Assembly (NCBI GenBank): GCA_016219075.1
Contig: JACRCJ010000054.1
Coordinates: 1-40,633 of the forward strand
Length of the DNA stretch: 40,633 bases
Source: Deltaproteobacteria bacterium
GTDB taxonomy: Bacteria > Desulfobacterota > GWC2-55-46
Direction of reading: 5' to 3'
The notes beneath the pieces were generated by a model. The model was not told where the DNA came from and did no database searches. It saw only the letters and a list, made by a program, of their open reading frames with translations. The position numbers and the translations under genes are program-made. Of this stretch, positions 8,021-15,199 are shown one piece after another; position 1 is the first letter of the stretch, and the number at the start of each line of letters is the position of its first letter.

Positions 8021-8106
8021 CATCCAATCTACTCACCTTGCGGTTTAGCCGTATGTCAGCGGTCGGGCTTGAGGACAGACAGTGAGGTGGAGGCGAGGCT
8101 TGGATG
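8021..8106. ncRNA. Candidate structured RNA or DNA element (weak)
   Basis: CATCCAA at 8021-8027 pairs with TTGGATG at 8100-8106, and inside it CTCAC at 8032-8036 pairs with GTGAG at 8082-8086. A small CGG/CCG hairpin follows at 8041-8051. The nesting resembles a folded RNA of about 86 bases, but the inner pairs are short and no known family or tRNA signature is visible. The strand is undetermined. Confidence 0.25.
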
Positions 8107-8128
8107 GAGATAAGACGGTCACTCACAA

Positions 8129-8165
8129 GGCTTAAAACCCAGTGGTTTTCAGAACGTCAAAATAA
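8129..8165 (-). repeat. Dispersed intergenic repeat, partial copy E
   Basis: Read on the minus strand this contains GACGTTCTGAAAACCACTGG followed by GTTTTAAGCC, the core of the repeat seen at 10322, 14991, 30150 and 33954. It lacks the terminal GGGAGGGTTCAT. Unlike most other copies it is not immediately upstream of a gene start, and it lies inside the phage module. Confidence 0.65.
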
Positions 8166-8166
8166 A

Positions 8167-8196
8167 AAAGCCCGGCTTCTTAAGAAGCCGGGCTTT
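8167..8196 (-). terminator. Rho-independent terminator after the regulator operon
   Basis: A perfect 13-bp stem (AAAGCCCGGCTTC / GAAGCCGGGCTTT) closes on TTAA. On the minus strand it runs into a T-rich tract (TTTTTTATTTT). It lies 30 bases after the stop of the gene at 8227-8514 and separates this small operon from the terminase genes. The A-rich other side would allow some termination on the plus strand too. Confidence 0.9.
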
Positions 8197-8226
8197 AAAA
8201 GATGTTTTTTTGAGGATGATCGGACT

Positions 8227-8514
8227 CTAACGAACCCTGGAATATCCTGGAACGATGTCGTGTTCTTCCGTCAACCAGTCGTGGCCGCATCCGGCGGAAC
8301 TCTTGTCCTTGCCGAGCAGATTTTCTACGCCTGCGCGGTAGCCGTAGGTCTTGAACTCGTCCAGTATACTTCCGACAGCGGGGTACTGCCTGAGGGTCTT
8401 GTACTCAGTCCAGCGTATGCCTGAGTCGGCAGGTTTCTGGACCTCAAAGATCCTCCTCCTTTTCCTGTGTCCTTGTAGACGCGACCTTTTCTTCAGCCCT
8501 GTAGAGTATTTCAT
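8227..8514 (-). CDS. Unrecognised small protein downstream of the sigma-like regulator
   Basis: The frame gives 95 residues from ATG at 8514. Its N-terminus is strongly basic (KKRSRLQGHRKRRR) and the rest is mixed, ending HDWLTEEHDIVPGYSRVR. It overlaps the preceding gene by 71 bases, which is long, so the true start may lie nearer 8450, where AGGAGGAGG occurs but no standard start codon follows in frame. It ends just before a strong terminator, which supports a real gene. No family is recognised. Confidence 0.45.
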   Translation of the reverse strand: MKYSTGLKKRSRLQGHRKRRRIFEVQKPADSGIRWTEYKTLRQYPAVGSILDEFKTYGYRAGVENLLGKDKSSAGCGHDWLTEEHDIVPGYSRVR

Positions 8515-8710
8515 ACGCCCTCCCGAGTGATATTCTGTGGCTCTCAGCTATTGTCCTCATATGGGTGTTCCAATAATGGTATTCCGTGAAGACCGATCTT
8601 TCCCTGGGGCTTAAGTCCGCAAGGGGCCACAGTATCGTCTTTATCTCGCATCCGCTGCTGCTCAGCTCCCCGTAAAACGAATCTGGGTCTACCCTTGTCT
8701 TGTTTGACAT
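8444..8710 (-). CDS. Sigma-70 region 4-like phage transcription regulator
   Basis: The 88-residue protein carries LSPRERSVFTEYHYWNTHM followed by RTIAESHRISLGRAYEILY. This is the pattern of a sigma region 4 helix-turn-helix, with the LS-x-RE start and a recognition helix at about 60-72. It has no region 2, so it cannot act as a full sigma factor. Small proteins of this kind often sit just before terminase genes and activate late transcription (ArpU/RinA-like role), which is the inference here. The ATG at 8710 has AAGG six bases upstream; a TTG 15 bases earlier is less likely. Confidence 0.65.
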   Translation of the reverse strand: MSNKTRVDPDSFYGELSSSGCEIKTILWPLADLSPRERSVFTEYHYWNTHMRTIAESHRISLGRAYEILYRAEEKVASTRTQEKEEDL

Positions 8711-8929
8711 TATTGCCTTTTTCAAGCCGTATCGGCCGCTGTTTTTCAGTAAAATGTGCGCTACATGAACATAATCTCATAAAATACCCGCATCCATGCG
8801 ATTTGTTAGAAATCTATTTAGTATTGCAGGGTAGACATATGACCGCAACACCGCTCAATAAAGGCCGTTTACAGCTCTTATTACCAAAGACACCCAATGT
8901 CAACATATTATTCAGTTTTTGTGTGCACT

Positions 8930-8958
8930 ATTATACTATGGATGACTGTTCTTGTCAA
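8930..8958 (-). promoter_or_regulatory. Consensus sigma-70 promoter reading into the phage module
   Basis: On the minus strand TTGACA (8953-8958) and TATAAT (8930-8935) are separated by exactly 17 bases, a perfect match to the housekeeping consensus. The likely transcript start is near 8923, and the first gene downstream is the sigma-like regulator at 8710. Confidence 0.85.
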
Positions 8959-8963
8959 GAACA
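8947..8963. promoter_or_regulatory. 17-bp palindrome over the -35 box (candidate repressor operator)
   Basis: TGTTCTTGTCAAGAACA is a perfect inverted repeat with 8-bp arms around one central base, and the -35 hexamer lies inside it. A protein bound here would block the polymerase, so repression is the natural reading. No repressor gene is visible in the window. Confidence 0.7.
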
Positions 8964-9086
8964 TTTAGTAATATCACATAAGATGTACTTTAACGACTCC
9001 GTGGAGTGTTTCTAAGTATAACAAATGAAACCTCCACGCAAGTCCTGGATAGCGGCGGTGTCCATAGCTGGAATTGATCAGACGGT

Positions 9087-9118
9087 AAAAAAAACGGGGC
9101 GGCTTACGCCGTCCCGTT
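9087..9118 (-). terminator. Rho-independent terminator of ychF
   Basis: On the minus strand AACGGGACGGC pairs with GCCGCCCCGTT (one G-U pair) around a GTAA loop and is followed by eight Ts. It lies 56 bases after the ychF stop. Confidence 0.9.
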
Positions 9119-9173
9119 GGTTTGGTACGATTATACAGACTGCCGTGTGAAAGGCGCGCCATTCACATCAAAC

Positions 9174-10265
9174 TCAGACATTGAACCTGAAGTGCATTAT
9201 GTCCCCGTCCTTTACTATGTAGTCCTTGCCCTCGATCCTCAGAAGCCCCTTTTCGCGACAAGCCGCCTCTGTGCCATTGGCTATGAAATCATCGTAAGCG
9301 ATGACCTCGGCCTTGATAAAGCCGCGCTCGAAGTCGGTATGTATGACGGCGGCGGCCTTCGGGGCCTTCGACTCGCTCTCTACGGTCCATGCCCTGACTT
9401 CCTTCTTCCCGACAGTGAAGTATGTGATGAGGCCGAGGAGCCTGTAGGCGGCGGCAGCAAGCCTGTCGAGCCCGGACTCCTTTAGCCCCAGCCCGCTTAA
9501 AAACTCCACCCGCTCCTCTTCGGAAAGCTCGGCTATCTCGGATTCGATCTTGCCGCAGATGACTACAAACCCTGCGCCCTCTTTCCCGGCCACCTCTTTT
9601 ACGGCGGCTGCCGCCGGTGAGTGGCCGTCAAGGTCGTCCTCGCTGACATTGGCCACATAGATGATGGGTTTTGCGGTAAGGAGGTTCAAGTCCTTTACCA
9701 GAAGACCGGTCTCCTTTGTGAGTATCGAGCGCGCGGGCCTGCCGTCTCCAAGACAGATTTTCAGCTCGTTATAGACCGGCATCGCTTCCGCTATCGCCTT
9801 GTCTCCGGTCTTTATAAGCTTTGCGGACCTCTCTATCCTTTTGTCAACGGCCTCAAGGTCCGCAAGTATCAGCTCGGTCTCTATAACCTCTATGTCGCTT
9901 TTAGGGTCTACCTTGCCGTCGACATGGACGACCCGTGGGTCCTCAAAGCACCTCACGACATGCGCTATGGTATCGACGCCCCTGATGTTGCCGAGGAACT
10001 GGTTCCCCAGGCCCTCGCCTTTGCTCGCGCCCTTTACGATACCGGCGATGTCCACGAACTCGACTGCTGTCGGGACTACCCTCTCGGGTTTCGCCAGCTC
10101 GGCAAGCTTGTAAATCCTCGGGTCCCTCAGAGGCACCATGCCTATGTTCGGGTTTATCGTGCAGAACGGGTAGTTTGAAGCCTCCGCCCCGGCGGCGGTC
10201 ATGGCGTTGAAGATCGTTGATTTACCGACATTCGGCAGTCCTATTATTCCACAGTTGAATCCCAT
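9174..10265 (-). CDS. ychF: YchF/OLA1-type ribosome-associated ATPase
   Basis: This 363-residue protein has the family's usual length and architecture. The G1 loop GLPNVGKST is at 9-17 and DIAGIVKGASKGEG is the G3 region. The G4 position reads NVSE instead of NKxD, the change that makes this GTPase-fold family prefer ATP. The C-terminal TGS domain ends DYIVKDGDIMHFRFNV. YchF binds ribosomes and takes part in translation control and stress responses. It has its own terminator, and its ATG has GGAG upstream. A copy of the dispersed repeat lies in its 5' leader, about 60 bases before the start. Confidence 0.97.
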   Translation of the reverse strand: MGFNCGIIGLPNVGKSTIFNAMTAAGAEASNYPFCTINPNIGMVPLRDPRIYKLAELAKPERVVPTAVEFVDIAGIVKGASKGEGLGNQFLGNIRGVDTIAHVVRCFEDPRVVHVDGKVDPKSDIEVIETELILADLEAVDKRIERSAKLIKTGDKAIAEAMPVYNELKICLGDGRPARSILTKETGLLVKDLNLLTAKPIIYVANVSEDDLDGHSPAAAAVKEVAGKEGAGFVVICGKIESEIAELSEEERVEFLSGLGLKESGLDRLAAAAYRLLGLITYFTVGKKEVRAWTVESESKAPKAAAVIHTDFERGFIKAEVIAYDDFIANGTEAACREKGLLRIEGKDYIVKDGDIMHFRFNV

Positions 10266-10321
10266 CGTCTCCTTCTTCGTAAGCTGCTTTCTTCCGGCAC
10301 TTACTTCCTTTCATTTTTTTA

Positions 10322-10373
10322 TATTTTTAACGCTCTGAAAACCCGGGGGTTTTTAGCCCTGCGGGGGTTCATT
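10322..10373 (+). repeat. Dispersed intergenic repeat, copy A
   Basis: It reads T-rich leader, AACGCTCTGAAAACCCGGGG, GTTTTTAGCCC, then GGGGGTTCATTG. It lies between hppA and ychF, upstream of the ychF start and antisense to it. AAAACCC and GGGTTTT can form a small hairpin. Confidence 0.8.
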
Positions 10374-10417
10374 GACAGACCCTCCGCGGGCGGTTCCCCG
10401 GATGGTGCGGACCGTAT

Positions 10418-10455
10418 AAAAAACAAAAAAACAGGCCGGATGGATCACACCGGCC
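10418..10455 (-). terminator. Rho-independent terminator of hppA
   Basis: On the minus strand GGCCGG pairs with CCGGCC around a 10-base loop and is followed by TGTTTTTTTGTTTTTTA. It begins 23 bases after the hppA stop. Confidence 0.85.
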
Positions 10456-10477
10456 CGCCGTTTTAAAACCATTTTGG

Positions 10478-12499
10478 TCAAGCGATCAAAGGGGCTATGA
10501 CAAGCGCCACGATGCTCATGAGCTTTATCAGGATGTTCATCGCGGGGCCTGAGGTGTCCTTGAACGGGTCGCCTACGGTGTCCCCTACGACGGCGGCCTT
10601 GTGCGCTTCAGACCCCTTGCCGCCGAAGTTTCCCTTCTCTATGTATTTCTTGGCATTATCCCACGCCCCGCCGGCGTTTGCCATAAAAATCGCAAGCAAT
10701 ACCCCTGTGACGGTCGCCCCGGCCAATAGGCCCCCGAGGGCCCTGGGGCCGAGGAGAAACCCTACGAGCACGGGGGACGCTACGGCGACGACCCCCGGAA
10801 GTATCATCTCCCTTAAGGCGGCGGAGGTGCTTATCTCGATGCATCTGGCCACATCCGGCCTGGCATCGGGTCTGCCTTCGAGAAGGCCGGGTATCTCCCT
10901 GAACTGCCTTCTTATCTCCCGGACCATCTTGAACGCGGCCTTGCCTACGCTCGTCATGGTGAGCGAGCCGATGTAAAACGGGATTATCCCGCCGAGAAGA
11001 AGCCCTATGACGACATGCGGGTCGGTCAGGGAGATACTGAAAGCCTTGCCGGATTTCGCGGCCACGACCTGACCGAACGCCGAGAAGAGCGCGAGCGCCG
11101 TAAGGGCGGCGGAGCCTATCGCAAAACCCTTCCCGATAGCGGCCGTGGTGTTGCCGAGGGAATCCAGGCTGTCGGTGATCTTTCTGACATCCTCACCGAG
11201 GCCGCTCATCTCGGAGATACCCCCGGCGTTGTCGGCAATAGGGCCGTAGGCGTCCACGCTCATGATGATCCCGGTAGTGGCGAGCATCCCCACAGCGGCT
11301 ATCCCTATGCCGTATATCCCTGCGGCGTAGTCGGAGACGAATATCGCGGCGCAGATGGCCACGAGAGGCAGCGCTGTACTTTCAAGCCCGACCGCTATGC
11401 CCGAGATTATATTGGTCCCCGCCCCTGTCTCAGCCGATTCGGCTATCCGTTTTACAGGACCTGCCGAGGTGTAGTGCTCCGTAAGAAGACCTATCATGAT
11501 GCCGCCGATACATCCGGCGACTACGGCGATGTATACGGTCTTTGCGCAGCCGGCAAGCTCGGTGGCGAAGTACGCGAGTACGAGAAAGACCACTGTAGCC
11601 ACGAGCGTGACGTTCCTTAACGCGGCCGCCGGATCGGTGTTCCTCAAGACCCCCATCGTGAGTATGCCAAGCATCGAGGAGACAAGGCCGGCCATTACGA
11701 GTATGATCGGATAAGACATCAGGGCCGGTCCCGAGCCTATCGCCGCCAAACCGTTGGAGGCCGTGGCCGCCGCTCCGATGGCTATCGCGGCTACTACAGC
11801 GCCGACGTAAGATTCGAAAATGTCGGCGCCGAGACCCGCGACATCGCCGACATTGTCGCCTACATTATCAGCGATGACTCCGGGGTTTCTCGGGTCGTCC
11901 TCGGGTATACCAGCCTCGACCTTACCGACAAGGTCGGCCCCGACATCGGCTGTTTTGGTGAATATCCCGCCGCCCACCCTCGCGAATAAAGCCACGGAGG
12001 AGGCCCCCATGGCGTAGCCGCTGATTATAGAGGCCGTCTCTGGCCGGCCGTAGAAGATGAAGAAAAGGCCTATGCCGATAAGCCCGAGGCTCGCAACCGA
12101 CAGCCCCATCACGGAGCCGCCGAAGAACGCGGCGGAAAGGGCTCGGGACATCGACGGCTTGTACCTGTTAGCGGCTTCGGCCGTTCTGACATTGGCCTTC
12201 GTAGAGGCGTTCATCCCGAAAAAACCTGCGAGCATGGAGGAAATACCGCCGCAGATATACGCAAAGGCCGTCTGTACTCCGATAAAGACCGCGATCGCGA
12301 CGGCCAGGAATACGACAAAGACGGCGAGTATCGCGTACTGCCGCCTCAGGTAGACCATCGCGCCGCCGTGTATAAGACCGGCTATCTCGTTCATCCGTGG
12401 GTTCCCGGAAGGAAGACGCGTGACATAGAGGTAGATGAACAGGGTCATTACAAGGCCGAGCGCGCCTAAGAGCGGGGCGAGTGCAGTTATACCTTGCAT
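10478..12499 (-). CDS. hppA: Membrane-bound ion-translocating pyrophosphatase
   Basis: The 673-residue protein is almost entirely hydrophobic with about 16 membrane segments, as in the H+/Na+-PPase family. Pyrophosphate- and metal-binding motifs are intact: DVGADLVGKVEAGIPEDDPR at 185-204, DNVGDNVGD at 211-219, and GDTVGDPFKDTSGP near the C-terminus. It hydrolyses cytosolic pyrophosphate and drives ions across the inner membrane. At GNTTAAIGKG (449-458) alanine 453 and glycine 456 are the residues typical of K+-dependent enzymes; K+-independent ones carry Lys and Thr there. Whether it pumps H+ or Na+ is not settled by this. It has its own terminator and an AAAAGG ribosome binding site. Confidence 0.97.
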   Translation of the reverse strand: MQGITALAPLLGALGLVMTLFIYLYVTRLPSGNPRMNEIAGLIHGGAMVYLRRQYAILAVFVVFLAVAIAVFIGVQTAFAYICGGISSMLAGFFGMNASTKANVRTAEAANRYKPSMSRALSAAFFGGSVMGLSVASLGLIGIGLFFIFYGRPETASIISGYAMGASSVALFARVGGGIFTKTADVGADLVGKVEAGIPEDDPRNPGVIADNVGDNVGDVAGLGADIFESYVGAVVAAIAIGAAATASNGLAAIGSGPALMSYPIILVMAGLVSSMLGILTMGVLRNTDPAAALRNVTLVATVVFLVLAYFATELAGCAKTVYIAVVAGCIGGIMIGLLTEHYTSAGPVKRIAESAETGAGTNIISGIAVGLESTALPLVAICAAIFVSDYAAGIYGIGIAAVGMLATTGIIMSVDAYGPIADNAGGISEMSGLGEDVRKITDSLDSLGNTTAAIGKGFAIGSAALTALALFSAFGQVVAAKSGKAFSISLTDPHVVIGLLLGGIIPFYIGSLTMTSVGKAAFKMVREIRRQFREIPGLLEGRPDARPDVARCIEISTSAALREMILPGVVAVASPVLVGFLLGPRALGGLLAGATVTGVLLAIFMANAGGAWDNAKKYIEKGNFGGKGSEAHKAAVVGDTVGDPFKDTSGPAMNILIKLMSIVALVIAPLIA

Positions 12500-12535
12500 A
12501 TTATCTTACCTTTTGGTTTCAGCGTTCCGAAGTCC

Positions 12536-12558
12536 CCGCGGGTTTAATTGGCCCGCGG
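12536..12558. other. GC-rich inverted repeat in the hppA leader
   Basis: CCGCGGG at 12536-12542 pairs with CCCGCGG at 12552-12558 around a nine-base loop. There is no T-tract, so it may be a leader hairpin of hppA rather than a pth terminator. Confidence 0.5.
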
Positions 12559-12569
12559 ATGTTTCATCG

Positions 12570-12587
12570 ATACAGGATACGCTGTAT
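12570..12587. promoter_or_regulatory. Inverted repeat ATACAG-N6-CTGTAT upstream of hppA
   Basis: The two six-base arms are perfect and lie about 70-90 bases upstream of the hppA start, in a 182-base intergenic gap. I found no convincing promoter hexamers next to it. It may be an operator; a chance repeat is also possible. Confidence 0.35.
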
Positions 12588-12681
12588 GGAGTGTTGAGTT
12601 AAAAAGACGACCGTCACCCGTAGAATCAAGTCAAACGGCTAAAAAGAGATGTCCTGTTGCGGGAAAAAAACCGATCAAGGT

Positions 12682-13242
12682 TCATTTTGAGGAGTTAAAG
12701 CTGTTCATCGCGTAATCTATGCCGCGGGCCACCAGCGCCTCTATCGAAGAGACGCCCCTTGTAAGCATGTCGTCGAGCGCGCCAGTCTCGTCCTCAGAGA
12801 AGGGGGCGAGCACATAATCGATTATGTCCCCGTCAATGGGCCTGCCTATGCCGAGCCTTATCCTCGGGAAATCCCTGCTGTCGATATGCTCTATGATGGA
12901 GTTTATGCCCCTGTGTCCGCCGCTCCCTCCGTCTTTTCTCAGCCTGAGTCTCCCTAAAGGCAGATCGCAGTCGTCATAGGCTGCTATTATCGATCCGGTG
13001 TCAACTGAGAAGGCGGCTTTGAACTCGGCGACGGCCTTGCCGCTCAGGTTCATGAAGGTCTGTGGTTTAAGAAGGACCGCGTCCTGTCCGAAGACCCTGC
13101 CTCTGCCCCACAGAGCCGAGGGGGAGCGGGTGAACTTTATGGAGCATCTATCCGAGAGCCTGTCTACGAGCATGAACCCGACATTGTGCCTGGTGATCTC
13201 GTAAGCAGGCCCCGGATTGCCTAATCCAACTATGAGAAGCAA
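12682..13242 (-). CDS. pth: Peptidyl-tRNA hydrolase
   Basis: The 186-residue protein has the Pth fold throughout. GLGNPGPAYEITRHNVGF at 6-23 contains the catalytic histidine 19, FMNLSGKAV supplies the conserved asparagine near residue 65, and YDDCDLPLGRLRLR with GGSGGHRGI forms the rest of the active site. It frees tRNA from peptidyl-tRNAs dropped by ribosomes. The start is TTG at 13242 with AGGGGA upstream; no ATG fits. It follows rplY by 75 bases, the common rplY-pth order. Confidence 0.97.
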   Translation of the reverse strand: MLLIVGLGNPGPAYEITRHNVGFMLVDRLSDRCSIKFTRSPSALWGRGRVFGQDAVLLKPQTFMNLSGKAVAEFKAAFSVDTGSIIAAYDDCDLPLGRLRLRKDGGSGGHRGINSIIEHIDSRDFPRIRLGIGRPIDGDIIDYVLAPFSEDETGALDDMLTRGVSSIEALVARGIDYAMNSFNSSK

Positions 13243-13317
13243 AAAGGCTGTCCCCTGAAGTCGTATTTCACGCGGCCCGTTGAAGCCGCCGCGGCTAAAA
13301 CAGGTCCAAAGAGGGGC

Positions 13318-13965
13318 TTACTCCTCCTTGGTCTCCTCTTCCTTCTCGGCGAAGCTCTTCGCGAGTTCGGCCTCGACCTCTTCAGCGGTCTTTGGCGCCA
13401 CTTCGGCCGTCGGAGCGACTAACGATACTATGGTGGTGGACGGGTCGTCAAGGATATCAACACCCTCTGCGAGCTTTATGTCCGAGGCGTGCAGCGAATG
13501 TCCGATACCGAGCTTTGTGATGTCAAGGTCGATGCTGTCGGGGATCTGCGTCGGGAAGCACTCTACCCTCACGGTCCTGTGCTCCTGCTGGACGATGCCG
13601 CCGAAGGCGAGGCCCTCGGCCTTTCCGGTGAGGTGCACCGGGACATCGACGGTTATCTTGTGGTCCATCCGTATCTCTACGAAGTCCACATGCTGCAGGG
13701 ACCCTCTGAGGGGATGGCGGGAGACTTCCTTGAACATGACCATCCGTGTCTTGTCGCCCTCTAAAGCGAGGTTCACCAGAACGTTTCCGCCGGCCGCGGT
13801 ATGGAGCACCTTTTCAAGCTCCTTGTTGCTCAGGGCCAGCGATATGGCGCCTTTTATCGCCTGTCCGTAGAGTATCGCGGGTACCGAGCCTTCTTTGCGA
13901 ATCCTGCCGGCGGCGCCTTTACCTGTGGCCGGTCTGGGCTGGGCTGATAGATTTATCTGTTCCAT
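13318..13965 (-). CDS. rplY: 50S ribosomal protein L25 (TL5/CTC form)
   Basis: At 215 residues this is the long two-domain form. The N-terminal 5S rRNA-binding domain covers about residues 1-95 (RPATGKGAAGRIRKEG, VPAILYGQ, HVDFVEI). The TL5-type beta domain follows at about 96-185, ending VVSLVAP-like. A flexible Lys/Glu-rich tail closes the protein, as is usual. It sits between prs and pth and its ATG has GGAGGAAGAG upstream. Confidence 0.96.
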   Translation of the reverse strand: MEQINLSAQPRPATGKGAAGRIRKEGSVPAILYGQAIKGAISLALSNKELEKVLHTAAGGNVLVNLALEGDKTRMVMFKEVSRHPLRGSLQHVDFVEIRMDHKITVDVPVHLTGKAEGLAFGGIVQQEHRTVRVECFPTQIPDSIDLDITKLGIGHSLHASDIKLAEGVDILDDPSTTIVSLVAPTAEVAPKTAEEVEAELAKSFAEKEEETKEE

Positions 13966-14009
13966 TACTCTCTTCCTCCAGTAGTTTCAATGAATTTTAT
14001 GGGTGTCTG

Positions 14010-14945
14010 TCAAACAAAAAGCGAACTTACGGACTCTCCGCAGTGTATCCTCTTTATGGCCTCGCCGAGGAGCGGCCCGACCGAAAGCCTCTTTATCTTG
14101 GCCGACCTGGCGCCCTCCCTCTCCGGTATGGTGTTCGTGACGACCAGTTGCCGTATGGGAGATTTATCTATCCTCTCTATGGCGGGGCCGGAAAGTACGG
14201 CGTGGGTAGCGCACGCGAATATCTGTTTGGCGCCGTGCTTTTCCACCGCTACGGCCGCCTGCGTAAGCGTACCGGCTGTATCTATCATGTCGTCAAGGAT
14301 TATAGCGGTCTTTCCATGCACGTCCCCTATTATGTTCATGACCTCGGAGACATTCGGGGCCGGGCGCCTTTTGTCTATTATGGCGAGACTCGCCTCAAGC
14401 CTCTTGGCAAAGGCCCTGGCCCTCTCAACGCCTCCGGCGTCGGGTGAGACTATGACGATGTCGTCGTTAAAATTATCCTTTATGTACTTGAGGAGCACCG
14501 GGGTGGCGTAGAGGTGGTCGACCGGGATGTTGAAAAAGCCCTGTATCTGGCCGGCGTGAAGGTCCACGCATACGACCCTTGTCGCCCCCGCCACGGTTAT
14601 AAGGTCTGCCACGAGCTTGGCCGAGATCGGCGTCCTCGGCGCCACCTTCCTGTCCTGCCTCGCGTACCCGTAATACGGCAGAACGGCCGTTACGGAGACG
14701 GCGGAAGCCCTCTTGAAGGCATCGAGCATTATAAGGAGTTCCATCAGGTTGTTGTTGCACGGTATACAGGTCGACTGCACCACATATACCTCTACCCCTC
14801 TGACGCTCTCCTGTATGTCTACATATACTTCTCCGTCGCTGAAGCTCTTGACCTCGGATTTTCCGAGAGTAAGCCCGAGAGTCTCGCATATCTCCAGGGC
14901 AAGCGGCCTGTTCGAGTTTCCGGCAAAAACCTTGATCTTATCCAT
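14010..14945 (-). CDS. prs: Ribose-phosphate pyrophosphokinase (PRPP synthase)
   Basis: The 311-residue enzyme makes PRPP from ribose 5-phosphate and ATP, feeding nucleotide, histidine and tryptophan synthesis. Visible motifs are FAGNSNRPLA at the N-terminus, the ATP and flexible-loop region YYGYARQDRK, DLHAGQIQGFF, VSPDAGGVERARAFA, and the PRPP-binding IILDDMIDTAGT. Length and motifs match class I enzymes. A copy of the dispersed repeat lies in its leader, and tRNA-Gln is immediately upstream. Confidence 0.98.
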   Translation of the reverse strand: MDKIKVFAGNSNRPLALEICETLGLTLGKSEVKSFSDGEVYVDIQESVRGVEVYVVQSTCIPCNNNLMELLIMLDAFKRASAVSVTAVLPYYGYARQDRKVAPRTPISAKLVADLITVAGATRVVCVDLHAGQIQGFFNIPVDHLYATPVLLKYIKDNFNDDIVIVSPDAGGVERARAFAKRLEASLAIIDKRRPAPNVSEVMNIIGDVHGKTAIILDDMIDTAGTLTQAAVAVEKHGAKQIFACATHAVLSGPAIERIDKSPIRQLVVTNTIPEREGARSAKIKRLSVGPLLGEAIKRIHCGESVSSLFV

Positions 14946-14990
14946 ATTTCTTTCTACCCCTAAAGTACTTGCTTTTGCGACTGGACTCGA

Positions 14991-15045
14991 TTTTATTTCT
15001 AACGTTCTGAAAACCCTGTGGGTTTTAAGCCCAGGGAGGGTTCAT
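14991..15045 (+). repeat. Dispersed intergenic repeat, copy B
   Basis: It reads TTTTATTTCT, AACGTTCTGAAAACCC, GGGTTTTAAGCCC, then GGGAGGGTTCAT. It lies between prs and tRNA-Gln, 46 bases upstream of the prs start and antisense to it. Confidence 0.85.
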
Positions 15046-15050
15046 TATAT

Positions 15051-15125
15051 TGGCTGGGGCGGGAGGATTCGAACCTCCGAGTGCGGGGATCAAAACCCCG
15101 TGCCTTACCGCTTGGCGACGCCCCA
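15051..15125 (-). tRNA. tRNA-Gln, anticodon TTG
   Basis: The 75-base gene folds as a cloverleaf: a 7-bp acceptor stem TGGGGCG/CGCCCCA, the D arm GCCAAGCGGTAAGGC, the anticodon stem CGGGG/CCCCG with loop TTTTGAT, and the T arm GGAGG TTCGAAT CCTCC. The anticodon TTG reads CAA and CAG. CCA is encoded. Since GatCAB is present, it is probably charged first with glutamate and then amidated, though that also depends on whether a GlnRS exists elsewhere. Confidence 0.97.
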
Positions 15126-15199
15126 AAGGTTTTCTTGAGACGCGGACGGATACTAAATAAGCCCCTTTTACCGCGTCACCCCCGCCGACAACCGCGTTT

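Larger units (their letters stand above)
7896..8226. other. 331-bp gene-free stretch inside the phage module
   Basis: I see no convincing coding frame here. The stretch holds a candidate folded RNA at 8021-8106, a partial copy of the dispersed intergenic repeat at 8129-8165, and a strong terminator at 8167-8196. No clear promoter for the terminase operon was found in it. Confidence 0.5.
8711..9173. other. 463-bp AT-rich gene-free boundary between phage module and ychF
   Basis: No credible gene is found here. It contains the promoter at 8930-8958 with its palindrome, a roughly 210-base leader running to the regulator start at 8710, and the ychF terminator at 9087-9118. The leader has a second TTGACA (minus strand, 8897-8902) without a good -10 partner. 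The base composition is clearly lower in GC than the flanking genes. Confidence 0.6.

Noticed and set aside
7941..8126. Minus-strand 61-residue open frame in the gap before the terminase genes
   Set aside because: No ribosome binding site, no recognisable protein pattern, and it overlaps the possible folded RNA.
8544..8780. Minus-strand open frame overlapping the sigma-like regulator
   Set aside because: It is a shadow in another frame; the regulator frame has a clear helix-turn-helix pattern and a better start.
12536..12558. Terminator of pth
   Set aside because: The stem has no T-tract on either strand and lies over 120 bases from the pth stop.
13966..14009. Promoter upstream of rplY (TTGACA on the minus strand)
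   Set aside because: The -35 is perfect but the hexamer 17 bases on is TTGAAA, a poor -10; not enough to call.
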